Origin: Pseudomonadota bacterium
GTDB lineage: Bacteria > Myxococcota_A > Polyangia > Polyangiales > Polyangiaceae
Direction: 5' to 3'
Length of the DNA stretch: 64,000 bases
Assembly: GCA_023423895.1 (NCBI GenBank)
Contig: JAFAER010000198.1
Span: 30,189-94,188 of the forward strand
The translations under genes and the position numbers were made by a program. The notes beneath the pieces are model-generated. The model was given only the letters and a program-made list of their open reading frames with translations. It was not told the origin of the DNA and did not search any database. How positions within the stretch are numbered: the stretch's first letter is position 1; each line of letters opens with the position of its first letter. Positions 1 through 8,519 of the stretch are shown here, piece by piece.

Positions 1-582
1 CTCAGCGTCTACACGGCTCGCGCGGTGAATCCGGTGTGGTTCGAGACTGCGCGGTGGCTCGGCAACGACGACGCGGACGTGCCGTTCTGGTGCGTGCCGT
101 GGGCGGGTGGTCAGGCGCTCGCGCGCTACCTCCTCGATCATCCGGAGGTCGTCCGCGGCGCGAACGTCCTCGACTTTGCGTGTGGCGGCGGGATCGTCGC
201 CATCGCCGCCGCCCGTGCCGGTGCGAACGTCTCGGCCGTCGACATCGATCCGCTCGCGTGCGTGGCGACGAGGCTGGCGGCCGAGGCGAACGCCGTCGCC
301 ATCGACGTCAAGACGAGTGACGTCGTCGGCGAGGCGTTGCCCGGCGTCGACATCGTCCTTGCCGGTGACGTCTGGTACGAGCCGGCGCCGAGCGCCCGCT
401 TTCGCCGTTGGTTGGAGCGGCTCGCTCGTCGAGGCATGAGCGTCCTGACGAGCGATGCGGGGCGAGGGTATGCACCCCGTCGAGCGCGCGAGCTCGCGCG
501 GTACGAGGTGCCGACGCCGTTCGACCTCGAGGCCGTGGCGGTCCGTCCGACCCGCGTGCTCGCGATCAGCCCAAACGGCTGA
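1..582 (+). CDS. Class I SAM-dependent methyltransferase (5' end outside window)
   Basis: The frame is open from base 1, so the gene begins before the window; a GTG at 25 is an in-frame codon but need not be the start. The glycine-rich SAM-binding loop (VLDFACGGG) is followed by an acidic VDIDP motif at the end of the second strand and a GDVWYEP motif, an arrangement seen in ETFB lysine methyltransferase/PrmA-like protein methyltransferases. The upstream PFWCVPWAGGQALARYL segment also fits that group. The substrate cannot be read from the sequence. The next gene begins 36 nt downstream behind its own promoter-like sequence, so the two are probably not an operon. Confidence is high for the fold and low for the substrate. 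Confidence 0.8.
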   Translation, partial: LSVYTARAVNPVWFETARWLGNDDADVPFWCVPWAGGQALARYLLDHPEVVRGANVLDFACGGGIVAIAAARAGANVSAVDIDPLACVATRLAAEANAVAIDVKTSDVVGEALPGVDIVLAGDVWYEPAPSARFRRWLERLARRGMSVLTSDAGRGYAPRRARELARYEVPTPFDLEAVAVRPTRVLAISPNG

Positions 583-607
583 CCCCGAGCTCACGGGGCT
601 GTAGGAT
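579..607 (+). promoter_or_regulatory. Candidate sigma-70-type promoter
   Basis: CTGACC (579-584) and TAGGAT (602-607) are separated by 17 bp, each matching the -35/-10 consensus at 4 of 6 positions. The -10-like hexamer ends 11 nt before the ATG at 619, so the transcript would have almost no leader. Inferred from spacing alone. Confidence 0.4.
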
Positions 608-618
608 GCGCCCGAAAA

Positions 619-1152
619 ATGCCGAAGATACTGACGCAGTTCTCGTCGCACGCGAACACGATCGCGGACACGTTCCGAGCGGCCTTCGTGAAGACGCAGC
701 TCGGTGACTGCACGGTGGAGATGACCGCTCCGGAGGAGAGCACGCGCGGAGGGCTCTTCGGGCTACAGCAGCTGACGCTCCGTTCTCCGTCGGGGATGGC
801 GATCATCGCGGGGAGCGTTCACGCCGGCGAGAAGAAGGCTGAGCTACGAGCATTCCCGCTCGTTGCACGTCTCCACGAAGACCGCTTCAAGCGCGCTCCT
901 TCGTTCAGCGAGACGGACTACGCCGCGTTCCTCGCGAGGGCCGAGCCGATCCTCGCCGCCTTCGGGCTGGAGGTGACGCGCATCGACGTTCTCCCGGAGG
1001 CACGCCCCTCCGATGCCCCGGGTGCCCTCGCTCCGTCGCTTCCTCCCGCCGCGGCTCGCGCGCGCCTCGTGAAGTGGGCGCTGGTGCTGGTCGCGTTCCT
1101 CGCGATCGGCATCGGTGCGCTCCTGTGGGGGCGATACTTCCTCGAGGGGTGA
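619..1152 (+). CDS. Hypothetical protein with C-terminal transmembrane helix
   Basis: This 177-residue protein is not one I recognise. The first ~140 residues look soluble and mixed alpha/beta. A short Ala/Pro linker leads to a single hydrophobic segment near the C-terminus (ALVLVAFLAIGIGALLW) ending four residues from the stop, which suggests a tail-anchored membrane protein with a cytoplasmic head. The ATG start has no clear Shine-Dalgarno; a promoter-like sequence sits immediately upstream. It converges on the end of locus A with a 27-nt gap. A short GGGG-TGA-CCCC inverted repeat covers the stop codon but has no T-run. Confidence 0.6.
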   Translation: MPKILTQFSSHANTIADTFRAAFVKTQLGDCTVEMTAPEESTRGGLFGLQQLTLRSPSGMAIIAGSVHAGEKKAELRAFPLVARLHEDRFKRAPSFSETDYAAFLARAEPILAAFGLEVTRIDVLPEARPSDAPGALAPSLPPAAARARLVKWALVLVAFLAIGIGALLWGRYFLEG

Positions 1153-1179
1153 CCCCCGAAGCGTGGCGTCTCGTTAACG

Positions 1180-2073
1180 TCAGTCGGCGGAGCGTTCGAG
1201 CGCCACGCTCCGGCTGGCCGTTTCTGGAAACTGTTCGAGCAAGGTGCGCCATGCGGCGCGCTCCTCTGCGCGGCGGCCGAGCGCTTGGAGGCTTCGTGCG
1301 CGGCCGACGAGCGCCTCCTCGTGGAGAGAGCCTCTGCGCTCGCTGGCGAGGTAGGCGTCGAAGGATGCGAGCGCCGCTGCTGGAGCACCGCGTGCGAGCT
1401 CCATGCGTCCGAGGATGACCCGAGAGGTGATCGCCTCTCGGCTGCTGGGGTGAGCATCGACGAGGCGGTGATAGAGCGCCTGCGCCGTGGCGTCGTCGCC
1501 GCCTCGACGCGCCTTGTTCGCGCGCTCGAAGAGCTCGGAAGGGGTTTCGCGGATCTCCTGTTCGGAGTCCGGAACTTTGGTGCCGACGTCGACGGCCGTG
1601 CTCCGACCCGTCAGCGCCGCGCCCGTAGAGGACGGCGCCGGCGCAGCGGCGGATGGCTTCGCGGACGGGACGTCCGGCAAGCTCGTCACGGCGACGCCGG
1701 GCGCAGAGGCGGGCGCCTCGGGCGACGACGGCGGCTGTTCCGACGGCGCAGGCTGCGCGACGGCGGCGGGGGTGCCCGTCGGTACCGGATCAGCCACGTC
1801 CTCGTGTGTCGTGACCCAGGTGAGCGCGACCGCAGTCGCGATCGCGGCGGCTCCGATCCCCGCGGGCCACGTCCTCGCTGTCAGCGCTTTGGGCTCTCTG
1901 GGCTCGCGAGCGAGCGGCGTCTCGGGTGGCGCGGGGACGGCCACCGCGGCGGCGACGGTTGCCTGGACGAGACGATCGAGGCGACCGCTGCTCTTGGCGT
2001 TCGCAAGCGCGCGGCGAGTTTGGCTGGAGAGCCGACGCTCCGCCGATGTCGGCTTCGGATCGATGTCACTCAT
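1180..2073 (-). CDS. Single-pass membrane protein with TPR-like domain, candidate anti-sigma factor (locus A)
   Basis: Of 297 residues, about 70 at the N-terminus are charged or Ala-rich and cytoplasmic. One transmembrane helix follows (WPAGIGAAAIATAVALTW), then a Pro/Ala/Ser linker of ~90 residues, then a TPR/BamD-like helical repeat region (from about LFERANKARRGGDDATAQAL to the end). The start overlaps the end of the ECF sigma gene by 8 nt, so they are translationally coupled. Sigma-coupled single-pass proteins are usually anti-sigma factors. No HxxxCxxC zinc motif is visible, so if it has that role it is a non-canonical type. It is the counterpart of 25092-25835 and 51017-51820, though the repeat region here is longer. 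Confidence 0.65.
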   Translation of the reverse strand: MSDIDPKPTSAERRLSSQTRRALANAKSSGRLDRLVQATVAAAVAVPAPPETPLAREPREPKALTARTWPAGIGAAAIATAVALTWVTTHEDVADPVPTGTPAAVAQPAPSEQPPSSPEAPASAPGVAVTSLPDVPSAKPSAAAPAPSSTGAALTGRSTAVDVGTKVPDSEQEIRETPSELFERANKARRGGDDATAQALYHRLVDAHPSSREAITSRVILGRMELARGAPAAALASFDAYLASERRGSLHEEALVGRARSLQALGRRAEERAAWRTLLEQFPETASRSVALERSAD

Positions 2074-2830
2074 CGCCTGCGCCCCCTTTCTTGATCGTCA
2101 GCGTTCGCCCATCGGCGAGGTCCATGAGGTTCGGGGCGCGCTCGATCTTGCGGCGGAGCGCTTCACGCGCCAACCGCAGACGGCTTCGCACGGTGTTCAC
2201 GGGGACGCCGGTCTCGGCGGCGATCTCGGTGAGCTCGTACTCGAGCACGAAGCGGAGAAGCAGCGTCTGGGCTTGCTCCTCCGGAAGCGTCTGGAGGAGC
2301 TCGCTCATCACACGTCGCAGAACCGCATCCGCGGAGTCGTCCGTGTCGTCGAGCACCTCTTCGTCGCAGGCGATGCCGTCGTTCGACCGGATCCGCTCTG
2401 CGAGCTTGGCCGAGCGCTTCTCCGAGCGTCTCACCGCAAGCGCCGTCCTCGAGACGATGCGCATCGCGAACCCTCGGAACCCGCCTTCACCGCGGAACGC
2501 CCCGAGCTGCTTGATGACGGTGAGCGTGCCCATCTGCACGGCATCGTCGAGCTCCGGGTGATGTTCCCCGAGCACGCTGACGGCGACGCGGAAGGCGTCC
2601 GGCATGAACGACCCGACGATCTCGCGGATCGCCGCAGCGTCGCCGGCCATCGCAGCCTCGAGCGGTAGGTCGGTCCCGGCGGGGGCCGCCACCGCGGTCT
2701 CGAGCGAGACGTCCGTCATCGACGCGTCGGCCTCGGCTGCGTCGTCGAAGGCAGAGGTCGTGTGGCGTGTGCGCGCGGTCGACTCGGGAGGCGAAGCGAC
2801 GGACTCGGCACGGCGGAAGACGGCTAGCAT
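2066..2830 (-). CDS. ECF-type RNA polymerase sigma factor (locus A)
   Basis: The 254-residue protein has a ~70-residue Thr/Ala-rich N-terminal extension. Region 2 follows (DAFRVAVSVLGEHHPELDDAVQ; GGFRGFAMRIVSRTA), then an acidic linker and region 4 with a helix-turn-helix (ELTEIAAETGVPVNTVRSRL). A GGAGG lies 10 nt before the ATG at 2830, supporting that start. The gene begins 40 nt after the IgGFc-domain gene, so it closes locus A rather than opening it as in loci B and C. It lacks the close similarity that the B and C sigma factors show to each other and appears to come from another ECF branch. It should direct transcription of a small regulon, probably including this locus. Confidence 0.8.
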   Translation of the reverse strand: MLAVFRRAESVASPPESTARTRHTTSAFDDAAEADASMTDVSLETAVAAPAGTDLPLEAAMAGDAAAIREIVGSFMPDAFRVAVSVLGEHHPELDDAVQMGTLTVIKQLGAFRGEGGFRGFAMRIVSRTALAVRRSEKRSAKLAERIRSNDGIACDEEVLDDTDDSADAVLRRVMSELLQTLPEEQAQTLLLRFVLEYELTEIAAETGVPVNTVRSRLRLAREALRRKIERAPNLMDLADGRTLTIKKGGAGDE

Positions 2831-2870
2831 GGCGCCGCCTCCGTCGCTCCCGCTGCGTCGACAGCCGAGC

Positions 2871-4658
2871 TCATTTGATGATGGTCTCGACCGAGTTGAG
2901 CTTGCGAATGGCCGCGCCGCCCGGGTAGCCGTAGCTCGCCGCGAAGCCGGTACCCCAGACCGTGACGCCCACCGCTCCGCGGCTCTGGAGCTCGTGGCGA
3001 CCCGCTCCGCATGTGCCCGTGCCTACCTGCTGCGGCTTCCGCTGACGCGTCAGCCACACGCGCGTGTACTCGTACTTGCCCGAGGTCCCGAGAGGAGCCC
3101 AACCGTCGAGCTCGCCGGCGCAGCCCAGCGTCACGGGCTCGAACTCCTTGCCTTCGTCCCGGGAGCGGACGACGACGATCTGCGAGTTCGGGTACGTGGG
3201 GTCGGCGAAGAAGACGTATCGATCGAGGAACTGGGCCGACGGGATGACGCTGACGAGCTCCGGATCACCCTCCGAGTTCGTCGCTTGCTGCCAGCCGTAT
3301 CCGTTCATGTACGAATACACGGCGAACGGGTGCTCGGCGTCCTGGCTGCGCACGACGAACGGCGTCTGCGACGTGAAGACCTTGACCTCGCCGGCGGCGA
3401 GCTCGGCGGGGGCGCCGTTCGGCTGGCTCGGCTCGTAGGTCAGCGTCGTCCCGCCGACCGCGCCGACGATGCGATAGTGGTACTGCTCGGGGACGCCGTT
3501 GGCGAGACGCGAGAGGTGCGGAACGACCGCGTACTCGCTGCCCCACGACTGGAGTGGGACGAGCTGGTCCTGCGAGGCGTCGCACGCGAACTGCCCGGAG
3601 GGGACGAACATGCACTCGTGTCCGCCCCAGACGGCGATGTTCTTGTTCGCGGAGATCCGGCTGCCCGTCAGCTCCTCGTGCTGTGCTAGCTGGATGGCCT
3701 CGCCGCGCGCGAGCTTCCACGTGCGCGGCTTGCCCTTCAGCGCGCCCTCGACATCGCGTCCGGACTGGATGCCGGTCGAGCCGACGATCGTGACCTCCGT
3801 ATCGTCCTCCGCCGCGACGATCTGCGTCGTCGGCCGGGTCGCGGAGCCGAGCGCGATCGTGACATCCCACGGGTTCGTCACGATGTAGCCGGGCTTCCAC
3901 GAAGCGACCGGGAGCAGCAGCGTCGCCGACGACACGGCGCTCTTCTCGCCGCCGAACGGATAAATGCTGTACGCGCTGACAGGCGCGGACGTGCGGAGGC
4001 GGAACGACGCCCCGCGCGCCGTGCCGAGGATCGACGTGTCCCTCGCGACGGCTGGCGTGACGCCGTCCGGACAGGGAATGAACGTATTCCTGTTCGTCTG
4101 CTCTCCTTGCGACAGGAACACGACTGCGACCTCGCCGGGCGGGAGCTCGCCATGGAAAGGCTCGTACGTGACTTGGCCGCCGTTCGTACGGACGAGCCGA
4201 GCGGCGGCCGCGATGTCGAGCGCTTGCCCCTTGTACTCGCCCTCGATGCGCGTCGGTGTCGACCACGTGTTCGCGAGGAACGCCGCGAAGCAGGAGCCTT
4301 CGTACCCGTGTCCCGAGCCGGACGGAGGAAGCGCGGCGAACTCGCAGCCGATCGACGCTCCTGCGCTCACGGCGGCGTCGCATGCAGGCAGGCACGCGCC
4401 GTCGCCGCAAGCTTGATCGTCCGGGCACGCGGCGAGCACCTTCGTCTCGTCGCACGCATCGACGACCGACCGCAGGTCACGCGAGCAGACCCTCTGCCCG
4501 GTGCACTGAGGAGCGGCCGGCGGCTCCGTGCCTGCCTCCGGGGTCGTGTCGAAGGCGCCCTTGCCGTCGGCGTACCCGGAGCGGCTGTCCCCGCACGCCG
4601 CGAAGGTCGTCGCGGCGGCGGCGAGGCCCACGCCGGAGAGGATGCTCCACCGATTCAT
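2871..4658 (-). CDS. IgGFc-binding-domain lipoprotein (locus A)
   Basis: The 595-residue product has a lipoprotein signal ending TTFAAC. A short Cys-rich module follows (C at VCSRDLRSVVDAC, GDGACLPAC), then a long beta-rich region typical of the IgGFc-binding N-terminal family: FLSQGEQ, ILGTARGASFRLRT, WDVTIALGS, EDDTEVTI, GGHECMFVP and QSWGSEYAVVP. The C-terminus ends with GYPGGAAIRKL, as in its two paralogues. The frame is open further upstream, but the ATG at 4658 has a GGAG 9 nt away and overlaps the RCC1 stop codon by 4 nt (ATGA). The protein is predicted to be anchored on the cell surface or outer membrane; its ligand is unknown. Counterparts are 18176-19984 and 56903-58696. Confidence 0.75.
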   Translation of the reverse strand: MNRWSILSGVGLAAAATTFAACGDSRSGYADGKGAFDTTPEAGTEPPAAPQCTGQRVCSRDLRSVVDACDETKVLAACPDDQACGDGACLPACDAAVSAGASIGCEFAALPPSGSGHGYEGSCFAAFLANTWSTPTRIEGEYKGQALDIAAAARLVRTNGGQVTYEPFHGELPPGEVAVVFLSQGEQTNRNTFIPCPDGVTPAVARDTSILGTARGASFRLRTSAPVSAYSIYPFGGEKSAVSSATLLLPVASWKPGYIVTNPWDVTIALGSATRPTTQIVAAEDDTEVTIVGSTGIQSGRDVEGALKGKPRTWKLARGEAIQLAQHEELTGSRISANKNIAVWGGHECMFVPSGQFACDASQDQLVPLQSWGSEYAVVPHLSRLANGVPEQYHYRIVGAVGGTTLTYEPSQPNGAPAELAAGEVKVFTSQTPFVVRSQDAEHPFAVYSYMNGYGWQQATNSEGDPELVSVIPSAQFLDRYVFFADPTYPNSQIVVVRSRDEGKEFEPVTLGCAGELDGWAPLGTSGKYEYTRVWLTRQRKPQQVGTGTCGAGRHELQSRGAVGVTVWGTGFAASYGYPGGAAIRKLNSVETIIK

Positions 4659-5983
4659 CGAATCTCCTCTGCGCTCGGATGAGCGTATGAATCCATCGTG
4701 CCGCGCCCGAGCTCGCCGTGGACGTTGCCGCCCCAGCACACGATCTTGCCGTCGACCAGCGAGGCGCAGGTCGACCGGTCCGTCGTGGCGAACGAGACGA
4801 CCTTCGAGATGGGCATCTCGAGCGGGTGTTTCGACGACAAGAGGTTCTCGGGAGCCATCCCGAGTGCTCCGCCTTCGTTGACGCCCCAGCGGAACAGGCG
4901 CCCGCCGGCGAGGAGCGCGCCTCCCTGCTCGATGCCGCTGTTAGCTCCACTGATGGCGACCTGCACGACCTCCGCGCTCGACGGGATGTAGAGCGTGCCG
5001 GGTTCGGGGCGCCAGCGCAGGAGCAAGCCGTCCGACACGTACGCGAACGCGCCGATGGCGGTGACGTCCGGAAGCTCGCGCGGCCGCGTCGTCGACGCCT
5101 GGACGATGTTCTCTCCGGCGGGAAAGGCGCCGATGCTCTGGAGGACGTTGCCGTCGACGAGCGCGATGATCGTGTCGAGGTTCGTCGTCCACGTCCCGAT
5201 CGCGAGAGCCTTCACCGGAGCGCGGATCGAGCCGACGAGCTGCGGAGCGAACGTGTTCGTACCGCCGGCGTCAGCGCCGATGTTGATCGTCGTGTCGCCC
5301 CAGCAGTGGAGCGAACGGTCGCCGGTGGTGATCGCACAGGCCGTGCGATAGCCGAGCGCGACCTCGTCGACGGGCGGGAGCCCTTCGACGAGCGTCGGCA
5401 GAGGCAGGCGCGCCTCGGCCCGAGGGCGTCCGAGCTGACCGAAGTCGTTGCGGCCCCAGCAGTAGACCGAGCCGTTGCTCGTGCGCGCGCACGTCCCTAG
5501 GTTCGGCCCGACGCTGATCTGCGTGACGTCTTCGAGCCCGACGACGGGCGCCGGCGTTGCGCCCACGAGCGCCGTCGTGAGAGCGCCACGTCCGAGCGCT
5601 CCGTCGTTCGTCGGAACCACTCCGCCGTCGATCGTCGAAGTGAGCGAGCTCAGGGAGTCACGCCCCCAGCATCGAACCGTCCCGTCGGCGACGAGGCCGC
5701 AATAGTGGCGACCGCCGTTCCCGCTGACGGATCGATAACAAGGGCCTTCGGCATCGGGCGCACACTCGACCTCGAGCCGTCGAGGTGGTCCCGCATCGAC
5801 CGGCGGTGCTGCATCGACGGGGGGCGCTTCCGAAGCATCGGCGGATGTCGACGGCGGCGGGAGTGACGGGCCCGGGCCGGCGTCGGGCGCGAATGAGGTC
5901 GTCGGCTCGTCGTCGGCAGAGCTGCACGCGATCACTGCGAGGGCGCCCGCAGACAGAGCCAGCACGATGGGGATGGATCTCAT
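4655..5983 (-). CDS. RCC1-repeat lipoprotein (locus A)
   Basis: This 442-residue protein opens with a lipoprotein signal (MRSIPIVLALSAGALAVIAC). An Asp/Ala/Pro-rich linker follows, then RCC1-type repeats marked by CWGRDSLSSL, CWGRNDFGQLG, CWGDTTIN and CWGGNVHGELG, which should form a seven-bladed propeller. A GTG at 6007 would overlap the upstream stop, but it lacks a ribosome site, whereas the ATG at 5983 has AGGGAG at the right distance. It lies between the second propeller gene and the IgGFc gene, with a 4-nt overlap to the latter. RCC1 propellers are protein-binding scaffolds; the export signal excludes a nuclear-type exchange role. Confidence 0.8.
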   Translation of the reverse strand: MRSIPIVLALSAGALAVIACSSADDEPTTSFAPDAGPGPSLPPPSTSADASEAPPVDAAPPVDAGPPRRLEVECAPDAEGPCYRSVSGNGGRHYCGLVADGTVRCWGRDSLSSLTSTIDGGVVPTNDGALGRGALTTALVGATPAPVVGLEDVTQISVGPNLGTCARTSNGSVYCWGRNDFGQLGRPRAEARLPLPTLVEGLPPVDEVALGYRTACAITTGDRSLHCWGDTTINIGADAGGTNTFAPQLVGSIRAPVKALAIGTWTTNLDTIIALVDGNVLQSIGAFPAGENIVQASTTRPRELPDVTAIGAFAYVSDGLLLRWRPEPGTLYIPSSAEVVQVAISGANSGIEQGGALLAGGRLFRWGVNEGGALGMAPENLLSSKHPLEMPISKVVSFATTDRSTCASLVDGKIVCWGGNVHGELGRGTMDSYAHPSAEEIR

Positions 5984-6003
5984 GGTCGAAGGCTCCCTGG
6001 TCT

Positions 6004-7278
6004 TCACTTCTTGCGTCGTGCGATGAACCCGGTCGCGGGGGCCGTGTCGCCCTTCGGCGGCGCCTCGCCGACGATCCAGATGTCGTCATCGCTGGCGCCC
6101 CAGATGCCGCGGACGAACCCCGTCGGCAGATGGCCGAGCGCGCTGGGAACGTACGAGAGCTTCGTCCCATCCCAGCGGCACACGGAGAGCCCGTTCGAGA
6201 TCCAGGCCGACGTCGGCGACAAGATCCAGCCGTAGTCGAGCCCGCACGGCGACCCCTCGTGCATGTTCTGGCGAAGCAGGGCTTCGCCGAGGGATCCGTC
6301 CTGGTCGAGGGGATAGAGCGAGACCGTCGACGTCTGGTCCTTGTACGTTCGAATCCAGAGCTGTCGCTCCGCGCCTCCTGGCTGCGTCACGCGGAGTACG
6401 CCGGACTGCGGTCCCACCGGAACGGGGAGCGCCGTGATCGTCCAGTCGGTGCCGTTCCAGTGGGCCAGGAGCGGCGGAGATTGATTCGCTCCCGGACCGG
6501 CGAGGTCGGTGCTGAAGTCTTCACCCGAGACGCAGACGTCGTCGGCCGCGAAGCCCCACACGTGCTGCCAGTAGTAGCGCTTCGTGTCCGTGGGTGACGC
6601 CTTCGGGGTGAGCGTCTGCGCGACGAGCCCGCCGTTGCCATTGTCGGTGAAGCGCGTGATGTTCGCGTTGCCGAGCGCGACCCAGGCAGCGTCCGCTTCG
6701 GGCGTGACCCAGACCGATCGCCGGGCGTTGAAGGAGACCGTCGTCGAGGACTCGTGGAACGCCTGAGGAGCGTCGCCGACGCTCATGTAGCGGACGAAGA
6801 AGATGCGGCCTGTCGAGTCGAGCGCCCACGCCCAGACCTTCTGGGGATTGTGCGCGGCGACGCCGAGGAACGGGTTCGGATTGACCGTCGAGATGGTGCC
6901 GGTGAACTCGTAGACCTGCTCCCAGTTGGTGCCGCGGAAGCGCAGGATCCCTCGCCCTCCAGCTGCCCAGACGTCGTCTGCAGCCGAGCCCGACACGCCG
7001 GCCAGCGGCGCCTGGATGGGCGGCGACATGTAACAGAAGTCTCCGGTGCTGCACGTAGCGGTGACGGAACCGTCCCCGTCGGAGCCCGCATCGGCAGCTG
7101 CATCGGAGGTGACATCGGAATCGTCCGGACCCGCCTCGGGGAGCCCGACGGGCGCCGGGTGCTCGGAGCCCGGTGTGTCTTGCGCGCCGAGCTCGACGTT
7201 GGTCGCGCAGGCGAAGAGAACGGAGACGGCGAGGGCGCTGCCCGTAGCGGTGGCGGTGACAGTTTTGGCGGTGCTCAT
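6004..7278 (-). CDS. Second beta-propeller lipoprotein (locus A)
   Basis: The 424-residue protein has a signal ending SVLFAC, a clear lipobox, then an Asp/Ala/Ser linker and a diverged propeller. Blade signatures include ADDVWAAGGRGI, NPQKVWAWAL, ADDVCVSGED and DDDIWIVGEA. Spacing between blades is less regular than in the neighbouring propeller. It starts with an ATG overlapping the preceding stop by 4 nt. By position and by the short CxxxxxC element after the linker it corresponds to 21302-22612 and 54242-55555. No catalytic motif is visible; a structural or binding role at the cell surface is inferred. Confidence 0.65.
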   Translation of the reverse strand: MSTAKTVTATATGSALAVSVLFACATNVELGAQDTPGSEHPAPVGLPEAGPDDSDVTSDAAADAGSDGDGSVTATCSTGDFCYMSPPIQAPLAGVSGSAADDVWAAGGRGILRFRGTNWEQVYEFTGTISTVNPNPFLGVAAHNPQKVWAWALDSTGRIFFVRYMSVGDAPQAFHESSTTVSFNARRSVWVTPEADAAWVALGNANITRFTDNGNGGLVAQTLTPKASPTDTKRYYWQHVWGFAADDVCVSGEDFSTDLAGPGANQSPPLLAHWNGTDWTITALPVPVGPQSGVLRVTQPGGAERQLWIRTYKDQTSTVSLYPLDQDGSLGEALLRQNMHEGSPCGLDYGWILSPTSAWISNGLSVCRWDGTKLSYVPSALGHLPTGFVRGIWGASDDDIWIVGEAPPKGDTAPATGFIARRKK

Positions 7279-8519
7279 GGCGTCTTCCTCTCGAGGTGCA
7301 GCATCACGCCCGAACCGGAGAACCAGACGTCGTTCGGCGAGCTGCCCCAGACGGACATCAAGAGGGGGCGGTCCGGCATGTCGTCGAGCGGCGTGGCGAC
7401 CGAGGTCCAGCTCTCGCCGTCCCAGTGGACGATCGTTCCCTGCTCGCCGACGGCCCAGATGTCGTCGTTCGCGAACCCGAACACGCCGCGCAGATCGAGC
7501 TGCGTCGGCGCGTCGACGATCTCGAGCTCGGGTGTGTCGACCGTCGACGCGCGGCGGATGAGGCCACCCTCACCGACGATCCACACCTGCGTGTCGCTCG
7601 CCCACACGCCATAGAGCTGCTTCGTGGTGAAGGTGCTGACCTCGTCGACACGCCATGTCGGCGCACCGCCGTCGGTGACCGGCGGCACCTGCACGACTCG
7701 CAGCACGCGCGTCGGCGGACGAGGGATCGCCGTGGACGACGGCGAGATGCCGACGGCCCAGGCTTCGTCGGCGCGCCCGACGGCCACCGCGGAGAACGTG
7801 TACTGCGCGGTCGTGGGCCCGTAGAGCGTCGTCGAGCTCGGGCCGCCGTCGACCCAGTCGCCGACCCTCACGACCGCCCCGCCGGCGGTGGCGCCCGTGG
7901 CGCGCCGGCGTGACATCCAGATCATTCCGTCCTTGCCCCGGATCCCGGAGATCGTCGGCGCCGTCGCGGCGTAGCTGTAGATCTGCCATTCGGTGCCGGT
8001 CGGACCGTTCCAGCCGTTCGTGTGGCGGATGCGGGCGCCGTCGGCGATCCAGACGTCATCGGGGCGATCGAGCCAGACCGCCTGAAGCGTGAAGTCCGTT
8101 CCGGCGTCCTGCGCCTCGAGGTCGGCGCGCTCCCACTTCGTGCCGTCGTAGTGGAGGATCGTCCCAGCCGTCCCCACCGCCCACACGTCGTTCGGTCCGG
8201 ACCCCCACACGGACGTGAGGTTCACGGGAGCGTCCAGCGGGACATCGACCGAGCAGATCCCCGAGTCGCTGCAGCTGCCGCCCGGAATGATGCCGCCGTC
8301 CGCGGGGTCTGCCCCGCCGTCCGTCGCGGCGTCGTCCGTCGCGTCGCCGCTGTCAGGGACCTGGATCACCTGCGGCTCTTGCGGCTGCTCGGGCTGCGCT
8401 TCGCCTTCGCTCGCGCAAGCGACCGCGACGACGCCGACCGCGAGCGATGCCGGGACGGAGAGCATGAGCAACGGCCAGCGTCGCGTCGCCGTTCGATCGT
8501 TCGACTGCTCGGTACTCAC
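7275..8519 (-). CDS. First beta-propeller lipoprotein, DVWAVG repeats (locus A)
   Basis: This 414-residue protein starts at a GTG overlapping the Cys-rich gene stop by 4 nt (GTGA), with GAGGTGG upstream; longer in-frame extensions lack a signal peptide at their start. A hydrophobic segment ends VVAVAC and is followed by a Gln/Pro/Asp linker. At least six blades are recognisable: GPNDVWAVGTAGT, PDDVWIADG, ADEAWAVG, TQVWIVGEGG, NDDIWAVGEQGT and PNDVWFSGSG. This is the propeller class often annotated as hypothetical or galactose-oxidase-like in myxobacteria. No enzyme active-site residues are apparent. Counterparts are 22609-23826 and 53034-54245. Confidence 0.7.
   Translation of the reverse strand: MSTEQSNDRTATRRWPLLMLSVPASLAVGVVAVACASEGEAQPEQPQEPQVIQVPDSGDATDDAATDGGADPADGGIIPGGSCSDSGICSVDVPLDAPVNLTSVWGSGPNDVWAVGTAGTILHYDGTKWERADLEAQDAGTDFTLQAVWLDRPDDVWIADGARIRHTNGWNGPTGTEWQIYSYAATAPTISGIRGKDGMIWMSRRRATGATAGGAVVRVGDWVDGGPSSTTLYGPTTAQYTFSAVAVGRADEAWAVGISPSSTAIPRPPTRVLRVVQVPPVTDGGAPTWRVDEVSTFTTKQLYGVWASDTQVWIVGEGGLIRRASTVDTPELEIVDAPTQLDLRGVFGFANDDIWAVGEQGTIVHWDGESWTSVATPLDDMPDRPLLMSVWGSSPNDVWFSGSGVMLHLERKTP

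Noticed and set aside
1146..1156. GGGG-TGA-CCCC as a terminator
   Set aside because: Stem of only 4 bp spanning a stop codon, without a T-run on either strand.
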